Assembly: GCA_949775045.1 (NCBI GenBank)
Contig: OX459105.1
Span: forward strand, 434,001-498,000
Origin: Metridium senile
Taxonomy: Eukaryota > Cnidaria > Anthozoa > Actiniaria > Metridiidae
Reading direction: 5' to 3'
Length of the DNA: 64,000 nucleotides
In this document: positions 36,192 to 48,219 of the stretch, piece by piece
Layout: the number at the start of each line of letters is the position of its first letter
Position numbering within the stretch: position 1 is the first letter of the stretch
The notes under the pieces: model-generated
Seen by the model: the letters and a program-made list of their open reading frames with translations, nothing else
The model's database searches: none
Told to the model about the DNA's origin: nothing
Made by a program: the position numbers and the translations under genes

Positions 36192-36910
36192 GGGAGGTTT
36201 TTTTGTGACGTATTTTGGTGGCGTGTATACAAGCTGGCCGAAGCTGGCCGTAAAGTTTTTATGAAACTATCGGCAAAGTGTAAAAAGTGCAGAATTATTT
36301 AGTCTTTTTCGTATTAAGTAAAATTTTGAACATCAAGATAGCAAGTTTTAGGTATTTTACTTTATTTTCCAAATAAATTTATTGATATCTCAATTATAAA
36401 ACTGAGTTTTTACACAGTTTTTGAGTCTGTCACGAAACCTACAAGTCCTTTTTGTCACGTTCGCCATATTGAAATTCAGTGGTACAAGACACATTCGTGT
36501 AAATTTAAAAACATTTACTTCACTTTACAAACAAAATTAACTTCTTGAATTTGACTTATGTATATTACCTAACTGCTTTGGATGACCGTGAAAATCCGAT
36601 GGCATTTTGTTATGATTTGTGAAGTTTTTTCTCCATTGCTAATTCATTTCACGAAGATGGTGTGTTGATATTTTTCTTTCTTTTTCCGTTAGTAGCATAA
36701 AATGTCCTCAAGTCCTATTCATGTGACAGACTGTGCTTTTGTTTTTCCACTGTTTCTGATTTTTGAGAATCACAACATCGTTTTAGGCAATTTTTTTCAT
36801 CAAAACATGATAAAGTTGGCATCGATGCGAACAAGTGCAAGGCGGCCAGTTTGACGGCCAGACTCGAGCCGAGGCCAGTGTGTGACGTCAAAAAAAGATT
36901 CCATAAAACC
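36192..36910. mobile_element. Probable inverted-repeat element with GGGAGGTTTT ends
   Basis: Ends TGGGAGGTTTTTTTGTGACG and the inverse of TGACGTCAAAAAAAGATTCC..AAAACCTCCCA. Internal GGCCGAAGCTGGCCG at 36235-36250 has a diverged inverted counterpart near 36840. No target duplication is obvious. Confidence 0.4.
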
Positions 36911-38079
36911 TCCCATTCAGGATTGTTTAACCTTTTTTATGCAGAAAAAAAAAACAAGAACACTACCTTACTTCAAAAACGTTGTAAACTTTGTAGATAA
37001 ACTTCTCGTGAATTTATAGCATTTTAAAAGTAACTGAAAAGAAACGATAAATCTCATCAAACTGATAGCTCAATTCACCGCCGCGTTGTTTACAAGGAAA
37101 TATAAAAATTGCAAGTATATTTTTCAACTATTATTGAGGTATGTGAACGAGCTTTATATTCTTGCAGAGCAGGCACGTTTTCCATTTCGTTTACAAAATA
37201 TATACATATTCGATCAACATGCAAACGCGCTGTGATTTCTAAAAGTTATTGTATATAAGAGTGATTTTCCATTCGTCTGTGAAAGAATAGTCAACGTAAT
37301 ACATAGTAGTACACACTAATACAATTGTTTTCTTTTGATTTATTTCGACTATTACTCGCTAACTAGTTTACTTCGTTGCACGGACGAAGGAACATCACTC
37401 TAGTGAATAGTTAGTACATCAAAGTGCTGATGTCATTTTAACTTTGTAGCCAGGCCTTGTTACTATTAGATTTGTGGGACTGGGGAGAGGAGAAATGAAA
37501 TCCTTTGCACCAGTTCCCTCCCCCAGGGAGAGGTAGAAATCAGTGATTTGGAATATCTCTTAGGGTATCAAAGTTGTCTTTTCTCCATTGTTTTTTTCCT
37601 ATCATTTTTATTAGTGTTTTAAGCTGATTAGTGTTGCATGCTTTTAGAGTTCCAGGTGACCTTCCTTCGAATCGCGCAAGGGATTGTTTGTCAAAACGAT
37701 CAGTTCCAAAATGGCGCCTCGAGACAGCAACGATTTTGGCTACTTTTAGGCATTTGCGTTTTGTTTTTATTCTTTTAGAGCAGAATAGAGAATATGTTGT
37801 CCAAGTTACATATTATGTTTTAATGTAAAGTTATGTTAAGGACGTATTTACAGAGGGTTAACACGGGAAACAACTCTCTCGAACGACGCCATCTTGGAAC
37901 TGTTGGCGATGCAACACAAATGTTTCTGATTGGCTAATACTAGCCGGACGTGCGCGCGCGAAATCACCTGATTTGCATTATATATTTGCTTTTTACAATT
38001 TTATTTTTGGGTGCAGTTAAATTGGTGCCTCGGACTGCCGGGCCTGTGTCTTTTCGGTGTGTGTTTTGAAAATTCCTGA

Positions 38080-39253
38080 TAATAGCTCTTATCGTAGATG
38101 TACACGCCGATCCGACAATCCAGCGGTATCGCCATGAACGTAGCATGAAAACGAGATTCTCGGGTCTAGCTTCGCTTCGCTAGCAAAGATGTTTACTACA
38201 GATCAACACATTATCGCATCGTTTTGATAAATATATTTGATATAGAACGTTATTTCTGCATTCCCAGCTATGGTCAACCACTACAGAGTCTTTGGATGTA
38301 TGAACAGAAGTTCTAAAGTAGAATACAGTGGTTTATCATGGCATTTACTACAACTATCGAACAAGAAGTCACTCCCTGAATGACTCGTCAATATAGTCGA
38401 GAGTACAATCCGGCTACCAAACATTCCCGTAGATTTAAAGCCAACATTTCGAATCTGAATGCTTTATTAAACTAATTGAAGAACAGAGAATCCATGAAAA
38501 CCGCAAACTATGCACAAACAAAGTTCGTGTTAACAGTAAAAAAAAGTCGAAAAAAGCATTGTTACCGGGCAATGCGTATTACAACACAAATATATTACAG
38601 TTCAAGACGGCTTCAACAAGAACTCTTATCTTACAGAGTTCGATTCTTATGTAAAAAAAAAAAACAATCTAGTCCTGACGAAACTCTAAAAAGGGATTAC
38701 ATTTAGTTGTAAATCAATAGTTTTTCGAGACTGAAAGTCACGAAGCTCTTGAGACTAGCGATGAATAGCCAGAACCTGCGATAACTATAGTTAAAGGAAG
38801 ATTAATTAAAAATGATCTACTCAAGAAGTAAGAAGCAACAGAAGTATATCCTCGCTTCTGACAAATTATCTGGCTTCCAAGTGGTTTAATAAAGCATTCC
38901 AACTGCGTATGTTGGCTTGGTAAGTAAGAATGTTGACGTATTTTGACGAGTCATTCAGCGATCAACTTCTTGTTCGATAACTGTAGTAAATGCCATGACA
39001 AACCACTCTATTCTACGTTAGAACTTCATTTCATGCATCCAAAGACTCTGAAGTGGTTGACCATAGCTGGGAATGCAGAAATAACGTTCTATATCAAATA
39101 TATTTATCAAAACGATGCGATGATGTGTTGATCTGTAGTAAACTCTTTGCTAGCAAAGCAAATCTAGACCCGAGAACCTCGTTTTCATGCTACGTTCATG
39201 GCGATACCGCTGGATTGTCGGATCGGCGTGTACATCTACGATAAGAGCTATTA
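38080..39253. mobile_element. THAP-carrying foldback element, copy 2, uninterrupted
   Basis: A 1.17-kb palindrome with ends TAATAGCTCTTATCGTAGAT and its inverse. The arms reach almost to the centre near 38670. It is homologous to the broken copy at 1665-4650 and gives the empty site for both insertions there. Each arm carries the THAP pseudogene sequence. Confidence 0.75.
38270..38480 (+). pseudogene. THAP-domain pseudogene in foldback copy 2
   Basis: Reads MVNHYRVFGCMNRSSKVEYS, then GLSWHLLQLSNKKSLPE, a stop at the THAP tryptophan, then LVNIVESTIRLPNIP. The first zinc-ligand Cys is Tyr and the frame is lost before the CxxH pair. The inverted copy in the right arm (about 38990-39065) is also decayed. 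Confidence 0.6.
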
Positions 39254-39300
39254 TACCTGATCGACACTTTTATCCCCTTAGGGTGCAATATTATTGTAGT

Positions 39301-42300
39301 TTATCGCCAGATTTGTATCCGACTTCCATTGCATTCCAGTACCATGGCTTGTCCCTGCGGTGCTAGTACAGCGTGGATAGGAGCCTTCATGAGACCAAGA
39401 TCAGATCCACGACTACCAAACGAACTCACAAACTGTCCTTTTTGAGAGAAGACCTGTACACGATCATTACCTGCGTCACACACGAGCAGCATGTCGGTAC
39501 CAAACGAGGAGATCCCCGCAGCACAATTCAGCTGACCATCCTTGCTCCCCTTTTCTCCAAAGTTGTATAAAAAAGTTCCATTTTCGTCAAAGACCTTCAC
39601 GCAGCTTTCGTCGACGAAAGGGATGAAATATTTACCGTCGTGGTAGGCCAGGAATGTTGGCGGGTTTCCTTCAATGCTAGTCACTTTAATATTTCGAACG
39701 AGATGACCAGTTCGTTTGTCAAACACTTTGATCCTCCTCGCCTCCTCACCGTCTTCCAGGCACGCAAAGTGCTCCTCAGTTGCGCACATCCCGAGCATTT
39801 CCGCACCTTTCTGACTATACACCGTCCTTAGGTAGGTGCCTTTAATGTCGAATTCTTGTATTCGACCATCGTTTTCGGGATTATCGCTGACGAGTATTCG
39901 ATCCTCGTTGAACACGACTCCCCACGGTCGGCACAGGGCGTCTCCATCTCCACCAAACTCGCGTAGAAACTTCCAGTCAGAGTTGAAGACGACGATTCGA
40001 TCATTGCCTGTGTCTGCGACGGCTATTTCTCCCTTGTTACTTAGAGCCAACGAGCATGGATTATGGAGCCTGGTAGGGACATCTTTGCCGATGATCTTCA
40101 CTGGTTTAAATTCTGCTTTGGTGTCCATAGTTTCTACGATTTGTGGTGAATTACTGATCTCCTTGCCTCCGATCCATACGGTTATTTTATACGGGGATGG
40201 TTTTGTTGCCCGGTAAGTCACCGTGAATGTTCCTGTTGCTGTTGTTTTGACGTCTTTCTCCACTTTCTTACCATCGCCGTCTTGGATCTTTACTTCAAGT
40301 AACCCCTCACTAGTGTCGCAAACTATGATTTCTGACGTGCGTGTCACAATGTCGAATGTATTTATGTACCCACACCTGACGTCCACCATTGACTCGATAG
40401 TGCAGCGTGACGGGTCTGTCACGCATTCCTGGATATGACCGAGGTTCTGTAGACTCTCCATCGCTCCCACGTTGGGGACGTACTGCAAGCTGACTGCTTT
40501 CTTGACTGGTTTATTCGATAGGATGGACTTCTCTGTTAGGGTTTTACAGATGTCTTTGAGTAGGGGATAGCTTTGTAGCACTTTGAGAGAGACTTTACGT
40601 TCTCCCACGACTTTACACTGATGACGATACTCCGCGACCTGCAACGATTATAGTGATGATGGTGTCAGGATGATGATGATGGTGGTGTTAGGATGATGAT
40701 GATGGTGTTGTCAGGATGATGATGATGGTGGTGTCAGGATGATGATGATGGTGGTGTCAGGATGATGATGATGGTGGTGTTAGGATGATGATGATGGTGG
40801 TGTCAGGATGATGATGATGGTGGTGTCAGGATGATGATGATGGTGGTGTTAGGATGATGATGATGGTGGTGTCAGGATGATGATGATGGTGGTGTTAGGA
40901 TGATGATGATGGTGGTGTTAGGATGATGATGGTGGTGGTGTTAGGATGATGATGATGGTGGTGTTAGGATGATGATGATGGTGGTGTTAGGATGATGATG
41001 ATGGTGGTGTTAGGATGATGATGATGGTGGTGTTAGGATGATGATGGTGGTGTTAGGATGATGATGGTGGTGTTAGGATGATGATGATGGTGGTGTCAGG
41101 ATGATGATGATGGTGGTGTCAGGATGATGATGATGGTGGTGTCAGGATGATGATGATGGTGGTGTTAGGATGATGATGATGGTGGTGTCAGGATGATGAT
41201 GGTGGTGTTAGGATGATGATGATGGTGGTGTTAGGATGATGATGATGGTGGTGTTAGGATGATGATGATGGTGGTGTTAGGATGATGATGGTGGTGTTAG
41301 GATGATGATGATGGTTATCATGGTGACGACGATGATGATGATGATAATGTCTGTGGTGGTGATGATGATCAAGATAGCAGCATTATAATAGCAGTAACAT
41401 TACCATCGTCATAATCACTACTAAATCATTGCAATCAACACCATCATCACCACAACCACCACCACCACCACCATCATCATCATCATTACCACCACCATCA
41501 TCACCATCACCACGTAACACCACCACCATCATCATCACCATCATCATCACCATCATCATCACCATCATCATCATCATCATCATCATCATCACCATCATCA
41601 GCACCACCATCATCATCACCATCATCATCATCATCACCATCATCACCACCACCATCATCATCACCACCACCACCATCATCACCATCATCATCATCATCGC
41701 CATCATCATTACCACCACCATCATCACCATCACCACGTAACACCACCACCATCATCATCACCATCATCATCACCATCATCATCACCATCATCATCATCAT
41801 CATCACCATCATCACCACCACCATCATCATCACCACCGTCATCGATCATCACCATCACCACCATCATCATCGTTCCACTCACCTGTTGTATATTGATGTC
41901 CAACTCATTCTGTTCATAGTCATCGCTTACTAATTCCCTCTGCAGCATTTCGTCCAACACTATCATCATGGTCATCTCATGGTCTTGTAAGGCTTTGATC
42001 TGCTCCTGAACAACTGCATGAACTCTTTTCTTGGCAGCGATTATCTCTTCTTCAAGCCTTGCCACATTCTCTTTATAGATGGTTTTATCGTGAATATAAC
42101 CGTCCATTAATGGCTTAACACGGTTCATATCTCTCTTAATAACTTTCTTTGCATTAACGACAGCATTGTGTATGCTTTCTCTCTCGTGTTTGCTGTGTGA
42201 TCCCTCGCAACAAAGATGGCAGACAGCTTTGCAGCATGTCTGACAGAACATTTCCAGTGTAGACTTATCGTGAGATTTTACCTGACAAGTTACTTGGTTT

Positions 42301-42788
42301 CTCAAGTATGAGTTTAAATGTTCTTGGTTGAATTCTATTAGCATGGTCGTCTGGTGATCACCAAGGATGGTCTTCAGAGTTTTATGAGCGTTGACACAGT
42401 CACCACAAATCATTCCGCTACATTGACGACAGAACGAAACCAAAGCCATACGCTTCGAGCACCCAACACACTTTGGGGGAAGCTTCTGGCTCTGTTTGTT
42501 TGGTTTGGTCGTGAGTGCTTGGTGTAGTTTGAGAAGAGGCTCGAATCCGTACAAGGGAGGAAGCTTCGATAAATCGTCATCTTTTGTTTGTATCGATATC
42601 GCACAAGTAGGACAAGCGAAGTGACTTCGCTGTCGTCTACATTCTTCGCTCCACTCAACGATACACTTCAAGCAGAAAGTATGTAGACATCGAAGAGTCT
42701 TTGGCAGAGTGAAGATGTCTTTACAGAAAGAACATGTCAGTTCTTTGGTAAGCTCGCCAATGAAGTTTTTAACGTGAATTTCGCCCAT
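39301..42788 (-). CDS. TRIM-NHL E3 ubiquitin ligase (TRIM2/3-like), two exons
   Basis: Exon 1 is 42788-41883 (302 codons, donor CAACAG|GTGAGT). Exon 2 is 40638-39301 (acceptor cgttgcag, 446 codons with stop). Both are phase 0, giving about 747 residues. Order: C3HC4 RING (C19, C22, C34, H36, C39, C42, C59, C62); two B-boxes (about 105-147 and 168-205); a coiled coil (about 215-290); a filamin/ABP280-type Ig domain (about 380-470, ending YKITVWIGGKEISNSP); NHL propeller repeats (about 475 to the end, e.g. GEIAVADTGNDRIVVF, MLLVCDAGNDRVQVF). The family comprises cytoplasmic ubiquitin ligases in which the NHL propeller binds RNA or proteins. All zinc ligands and the full length are present. The ATG follows an in-frame stop (TGA AATG context). 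The single intron is almost wholly repeats. Invertebrate genomes often hold many such genes, so one-to-one orthology is not claimed. Confidence 0.9.
40650..41330. repeat. 23-bp minisatellite in the TRIM-NHL intron
   Basis: About 28 units of AGGATGATGATGATGGTGGT plus GTT or GTC, with 20-bp units lacking one GAT. It begins within about 15 bp of the exon 2 acceptor. Confidence 0.9.
41400..41880. repeat. (ATC)n/(ACC)n microsatellite in the TRIM-NHL intron
   Basis: Continuous CAT/CAC trinucleotides up to the exon 1 donor. A segment (about 41465-41590) is repeated at about 41705-41830, including ATCACCACGTAACACCACC. Long poly-Met/Ile/His frames here are repeat shadows. Confidence 0.9.
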
Positions 42789-42789
42789 T

Positions 42790-43439
42790 TCACGTCAAAA
42801 GTGGCAACCTCTCAAAGCGATTAGCAGGCACGATTTAACAAAGACGATCTATATATATATATAACTCCGTTACTTGATGAATAATTTCATGAAATGCCAT
42901 GGCAACGTCAACTAACATATTCAAACTTTTTTTAACTTTTGGCTATCAAAATATTCAAACAACTTCAATTAACAAGGACTTTATATATTTAATAGTTTAT
43001 ATTTAAAAAAAAAAACATTCCCGGCACATTTTGGTCAAATAAGATTCAAATTGTTGAGCTTTGAAGCGTTTTTTTACGTCGAGGCGTTACTAACAAAATT
43101 TGCGAAACAGTTTCAACAAAACACCTGCTTTGCCATATTCACAAAGCCAAGCATTTTTGGACTTATTACAAATACCGTACACATATCATTTCTATAACAA
43201 AGCGTTATCCGTTTACAATTAATTTATTTAAATTTACAGTTTTGTTTTTATCCGTATCATATATATATATTTCAAAATCTTTTTGTTATAATAAAGCTAG
43301 GTAAAGTTGAAGTTTATGCATTCTGAATTCAGTTACCAGTAGGAACTTGTGCACGTGATTAAATATTAATCACATTAAACATCTGTTCTGCGTCATGTTA
43401 TATATAAATATACATACTTAAGACATTGTCCAAGGTGAT
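42790..43439. promoter_or_regulatory. Upstream region of the TRIM-NHL gene; no other gene seen
   Basis: AT-rich and contains a (TA)n run at 42849-42862 about 65 bp upstream of the ATG. No defined promoter motif can be assigned. Confidence 0.25.
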
Positions 43440-43860
43440 AGGTTATTCTAAGAAAGAAAGGAATTATAGGCATACACCTATTTCAAAAAAGTTGTCCAAG
43501 GCCATAGGTTATTCCAAGACAGAAAGGAATTATAGGCATACACCTATTTCAAAAAGGTTGTCCAAGGTCATTCGTTGGGACTAAGAGTCCGTTCGTTTTG
43601 CCCCTCATTTAGTGCTACTATGTAAATGTAAATGTAAATGTCATTGAAAGATAGAAAGCAAATATAGGCATACATCTATTTCAAAAAGGTTGTCCAAGGC
43701 GATAGGTAATTCCAAGATAGAAAGGAATTATAGGCATACACCTATTTCAAAAAGGTTGTCCAAGGCCATAGGTTATTAATATTTCAGGATGGAAAGGAAT
43801 TATAGGCATACACCTATTTCAAAAAGGTTGTCCAAGGCCATAGGTCATTCTAAGATATTG
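43440..43860 (+). repeat. 66-bp minisatellite, site 1
   Basis: About five imperfect units built on GTTGTCCAAGGCGATAGGTC, TTCCAAGATGGAAAGGAATT and ATAGGCATACACCTATTTC. A short unrelated insert with three TGTAAA motifs is at about 43570-43640. Confidence 0.85.
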
Positions 43861-44053
43861 ATACAAAGTATAAATAAATTGAAAAAAATAAATATAAAAA
43901 ACCGGCACACATAGATAGATAGTTATATTGCATGATTTGGGCATGCACTAAATACCCTCTATACATAAAACGATTCGACACTTGTTAACTTCCTTTTAGA
44001 TACAGTTGTATGAAAAATAAATACATCAGATTAGACTGAATGTAATGAATCTC

Positions 44054-44059
44054 TTTATT
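44054..44059 (-). promoter_or_regulatory. Poly(A) signal AATAAA
   Basis: AATAAA on the minus strand, 64 bp after the stop codon of the secreted-peptide gene. Confidence 0.6.
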
Positions 44060-44123
44060 GCTTTCAATGTTCGTTTATTTGGGATTGATAGACGGTGTTT
44101 TTGAATGGGGGATTGGTAATGAG

Positions 44124-47100
44124 TTAGTCGTCGGTTGGGCAAACGACTGTTTCTAGTTCTACTCCAGCGTCTTTGATCATCCACGTACATTCTGGACCAC
44201 AGCATCCTCGCCTCTCTGTGAAAACAGAATTAATGGACCATTTAAATAATTAGGATATGAAATCGCATAATCTCGAGTAGTATTCGTAATTGATAGGTAC
44301 GAGTGATGTTTTGAAAGTCTTCAAAATAGTCCCCTTCACAGTTCCCTGCGCCATCTTGAAAGGTAGCCTAGCCTTTGTTTCGAAGCGAGACGCACGTTGA
44401 GCTTGCAATGATAGAGACCTTTTAACACCTTGCTAAACAAGTATTCACGTGTATTGGACGAGCTCTTAGTAGGCGAGTCAAATTCGATAACTTTGAAAAC
44501 ATCAAAAGTATCTAGTAATTACGAATTGTCTGCTCATGGGCAGCAGAGTATCGTTCGCGTTTGTATTCGCTTGTAATCTCCGTGTATTTATAGTTACCAA
44601 CGGTCGCTTTTATTCCATTGACCCTTCGTCATATTTCTAGCTCCTATTTCAATCTCGTGATATTGGTCTATCTAGTATTAAAAGCGATCGTATGTCACTC
44701 GGTTACTAATCGGTAACTTCTTTAACTGCCCCCGAAGGTATATAATATATATAATATATACCTTCGGGGGCAGTTAAAGAAGTTACCGATTTGTAACCGA
44801 GTGACATACGATCGCTTTTAATACTAGATAGACCAATATCACGAGATTGAAATAGGAGCTAGAAATATGACGAAGGGTCAATGGAATAACAAAGCAATCA
44901 AATAAGCGACCGGCGTTGGTAACTATAAATACACGGAGATTACAAGCGAATACAAACGCGAACGATACTCTGCTGCCCATGGTCTGCTTTTAAGTCTGTC
45001 TGTCGGTTTGTATCTGTAAATTTCGTTTTTTTACTTACCTAATATAATTCCAGTGTCGCTTCGTAGGCCCCTCGCTACAAAAGACAAAAAAACTCAATTC
45101 CTGAATTAACGCACATGTTCAAACACTGACATGAAGGTATGGATGGATGGATGGATGGATGGATGGATGGATGGATGGATGGATGGATGGATGGATGGAT
45201 GGATGGATGGATGGATGGATGGATGGATGGATGGATGGATGGATGGATGGATGGATGGATGGATGGATGGATGGATGGATGGATGGATGGATGGATGGAT
45301 GGATGGATGGATGGATGGATGGATGGATGGATGGATGGATGGATGGATGGATGGATGGATGGATGGATGGATGGATGGATGGATGGATGGATGGATGGAT
45401 GGATGGATGGATGGATGGATGGATGGATGGATGGATGGATGGATGGATGGATGGATGGATGGATGGATGGATGGATGGATGGATGGATGGATGGATGGAT
45501 GGATGGATGGATGGATGGATGGATGGATGGATGGATGGATGGATGGATGGATGGATGGATGGATGGATGGATGGATGGATGGATGGATGGATGGATGGAT
45601 GGATGGATGGATGGATGGATGGATGGATGGATGGATGGATGGATGGATGGATGGATGGATGGATGGATGGATGGATGGATGGATGGATGGATGGATGGAA
45701 GTGAGAGGGAGGGAGAAAAGGGAAGAAAGGAAAGGATGGAGGAAGAAAGGAAGGAAGGAAAGAAGGAGGGGTGGAAAGTTAAGGGAGGGATAGAGTGCCA
45801 GGGAAGGAAATAGAAAGGAAGGATAGAGGTAAAGAAGAAATAAATGGGTGAAATAATATAGCTGACATCTATTTTCCAACCACATATTTTGTTACCATGG
45901 TTTCTTGGGTAGCATCGTGCACTGCTAACGTCAAGACCTAGTTTTTCTAGTCCTTCTAGAGCAGTTTTCTTACATGGAATTTCTACAAACAAAACACATA
46001 CATTTGGATCAATGGCAAAGTATATGGTTTACGAGAGCAGTTCGTTAACGTTTTCGCTGGATAAAGAGTGCATGTCAATGTCTTAGTGCAGTCTGTGATA
46101 AGGCAACGAATAATGGTATCGTGAACATGTGAGCCGAGTTATGTGCAAATAATTAAACGTAGAGGTAGTGAGTGTGTGACTGAGTCTCCCCCATTAGTAG
46201 GGCACACGAAGATTGAGACGTTAAAAAAGTGATTTAAGTTGACATTCCCTGGGCCCTTGCATCACCTAAAATCACCAATGGCCTTCTATCAACCTCCTTC
46301 ACAGATCGACCTTTCTCTTCGAAAGTCAATGTTCAATTCGTTTCCCTAAACATATAGTTTTTACTTTTAAAGAAAATGTTTCTAACTGGCCCATTTTTAA
46401 TTTTCTATTTTTTCAGCCTTAATGGTCACGTGACCACTTTCTTTCGATTTTTCTCTGTTGCCGGACCTCGCTCGGTATTAGTGGACAGCCGCTCTTAACT
46501 GCTAAAAAATGGAAAAAACTGAATTATAACTGTATTCATTGACTACTCTTTTCGTAAATTTCAAGCCAATCAGAAGTCGCGTTACATATTTGGATTTTAT
46601 AAGGGTATTTCCTCAGGTCCGTTTACATAAGCAATTCTGTCGCACGATGTATATAGCGATTTTAGCATTTGTGAGTGAGTGCCATTCATACAAGAAAATA
46701 TAGTTTGTATACGTTCTAAGTGAAAACCATTTCAAGCCAATATCTTAAAATGCAGTATACTTACCATCACCTTTGTCTTTCTGTAATCAAAGGGGAAAAA
46801 AACCAGAATGAATTCGCGAATCAAACGCTGAATGACCGATTGCATTGAAGGATGGATGGATTGATAGATAAATTGGTGGATCGATAGATGGACTGGAGGA
46901 TGGTGGTGGTGGTGGTGGTGGTTTGGGGGGGGGGGGGGAGGAGGGGGGTGGTGGGAGGGAAGAGTCGATTGTTTGATGAAGCAGTGGATGGTTTGACCAA
47001 AGGACACGTTTGTGGAATGGATGGAAGGAAGGAAGGATATATATTTATATTTATATATTATTATAGAAATCAAGCCAAACTTACCCCAGCTTCGATGCAG

Positions 47101-47138
47101 TAGACAAACATAAGGAGCAAGATAGCTAGCTTCAACAT
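44124..47138 (-). CDS. Secreted six-cysteine small peptide, five exons, 94 residues
   Basis: Minus strand. Exon 1 47138-47085 codes a signal peptide ([17 protein letters not shown]) and ends GGG|GTAAGT. Exon 2 is a 16-bp micro-exon, 46780-46765 (AAAGACAAAGGTGATG|GTAAGT). Exon 3 45982-45896 has EIPCKK and ARCYPRN (donor CATG|GTAACA). Exon 4 45074-45039 (donor TTAG|GTAAGT). Exon 5 44215-44124 has [11 protein letters not shown] and VVCPTDD-stop. Phases run 0, 1, 1, 1 without conflict; 285 bp total. Beyond the signal the chain has six Cys in the order C, C, CC, C, C. That order recalls the cystine-knot arrangement, but the spacing (19 residues between Cys 1 and 2, 15 between 5 and 6) is unusual. 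I recognise no family and propose only a secreted disulfide-rich peptide (defence, signalling or structural). AATAAA lies 64 bp past the stop. Confidence 0.7.
44328..44460. mobile_element. TAGTCCCCTTCACAG MITE, 5'-end fragment
   Basis: Begins TAGTCCCCTTCACAGTTCCC and continues GCGCCATCTTGAAAGGTAGC and GAGCTTGCAATGATAGAGAC. Same family as copies at 55203, 59604, 59849 and 62660. The other end is missing. Confidence 0.75.
44535..44981. mobile_element. 447-bp near-perfect palindrome with 7-bp target duplication
   Basis: Arms of about 215-225 bp start CATGGGCAGCAGAGTATCGT and differ by one indel of about 20 bp and a few bases. The centre is (TATA)n. Flanked by GTCTGCT (44528-44534, 44982-44988). 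It lies in intron 4 of the secreted-peptide gene. No coding capacity. Confidence 0.85.
45139..45699. repeat. Pure (ATGG)n microsatellite, about 140 units
   Basis: 561 bp of uninterrupted ATGG in intron 3 of the secreted-peptide gene, then a degenerate GGAA-rich tract to about 45840. The long MDGW and IHPS frames on both strands are products of the repeat. Confidence 0.95.
46900..46950. repeat. (GGT)n followed by a G run
   Basis: Seven GGT units, then a run of about 12 G and G-rich sequence, within intron 1 of the peptide gene. Confidence 0.8.
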
Positions 47139-47284
47139 CTTCTTATTGAATTGCTTATTCACCACAAAAGTACGATGCAAACAACTAAAAGAACAATAAA
47201 AGATTTATCCTTTGCACTTGCTAGTTACACCATAATTATAATTCATTGGTCACTAATCTTTTTGAAATATACGAATATTCACAC

Positions 47285-47830
47285 GAAAAAGAAAACGTCG
47301 AAGTTCTCTAACTTCTTACCTTATAGACGATACCAGGACACCTTATCTTCTCGAAGATTTGTGAACGTTTGGTAAAGTTAGACTGTATCTCTTTCACTTG
47401 TTACTCAATGATTCATAATTCAACCACTCATAGTAAAGCATGTTATCTGTTACAATCATCACATCTATGTAGCGCTATAGAAATACTCTAATGAACTTGA
47501 TATGAACCCTAAAGAAATCTTAACAAACGAGTTTGTTATTCAGCCGATATCTTCATTAGCATTTTTAAGTATCAAAACTTAAACATAACTACCCATTGAC
47601 GTTAGTTCTTTAATATGACATTGCTGCTAAAATATTAAAATATATTTTTATTTGTCAAACTAATTGTAAGGTGTTCATTGGTACAAGAAAAAGACGTTGA
47701 AGCTCTCTCACTTCTTAGCTCACACACTGTATACGACACCAGGACACCTTATCTTCTCGAGGATTTGTGAACGTTTGATAAAATTAATTACTATAGAAAC
47801 ACTCTAATGAACTTGATAAGAAGCATAATG
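47285..47830. repeat. Tandem duplication upstream of the secreted-peptide gene
   Basis: 47285-47385 (AGACGATACCAGGACACCTT, ATTTGTGAACGTTTGGTAAA) is repeated with changes at 47684-47785. A following segment (CTCTAATGAACTTGATA) is repeated at 47485 and 47803. In the proximal copy the minus strand has TATAAG|GTAAGAAG, a good donor for a 5' untranslated exon; the distal copy has lost it. A third, inverted piece is at 49990-50145. Confidence 0.6.
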
Positions 47831-47948
47831 AACAAGAAGAAAACTGCAAGAAAAAAAATATATATATTTCCAGCTAAAATGCAAGAAAAAAAATATATTT
47901 CTCATATCAACAAACAGGAAAAAAGAAATTTTTTCCAGTCATAAAGTC

Positions 47949-48165
47949 AAACCCGGAGGGGGGGGGCATTTTTCGGAGACAAATGTCTGCAGGATTTTGT
48001 TTTCGGAGACAAATGTCTGCAGGATTTTTTTTTCTTGGGTTCACGCCTTTTTTGGGGGTCTTGATTCCCTGCAGGATTTTTTTTTTCTCACAAAATTCTC
48101 CTGCAGGATTTTTTTCCCCAAAAAATGGGAAATGTAACCCCCCCCCCCCCCCCCCCTCCGGGTTT
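47949..48165. mobile_element. Inverted-repeat element with AAACCCGGAGGGGGG ends
   Basis: AAACCCGGAGGGGGG at the left and CCCCCCTCCGGGTTT at the right, with a CGGAGACAAATGTCTGCAGG direct duplication and several CTGCAGGATTTTTTT motifs inside. Confidence 0.55.
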
Positions 48166-48219
48166 TTCTAATGGTCCGTCCCTTACTATGATTGATTTAA
48201 TATTTTCACTTTTGAAACG

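Larger units (their letters stand above)
34947..37989. other. No confident gene; two inverted-repeat elements
   Basis: Holds a hairpin (35555-35635) and a probable inverted-repeat element (36192-36910). ORFs at 35273-35623, 36105-36302 and 37631-37828 have no recognised motifs. A GGGGTCACCGGGC string at 35260 repeats one at 30309 on the same strand. Confidence 0.4.

Noticed and set aside
39373..40438. Plus-strand ORFs of 63-126 codons
   Set aside because: They are antisense shadows of the TRIM-NHL exon.
45075..45992. Very long frames of MDGW or IHPS repeats on both strands (also 61580-61890)
   Set aside because: They are translations of the pure ATGG microsatellite and are open in several frames at once.
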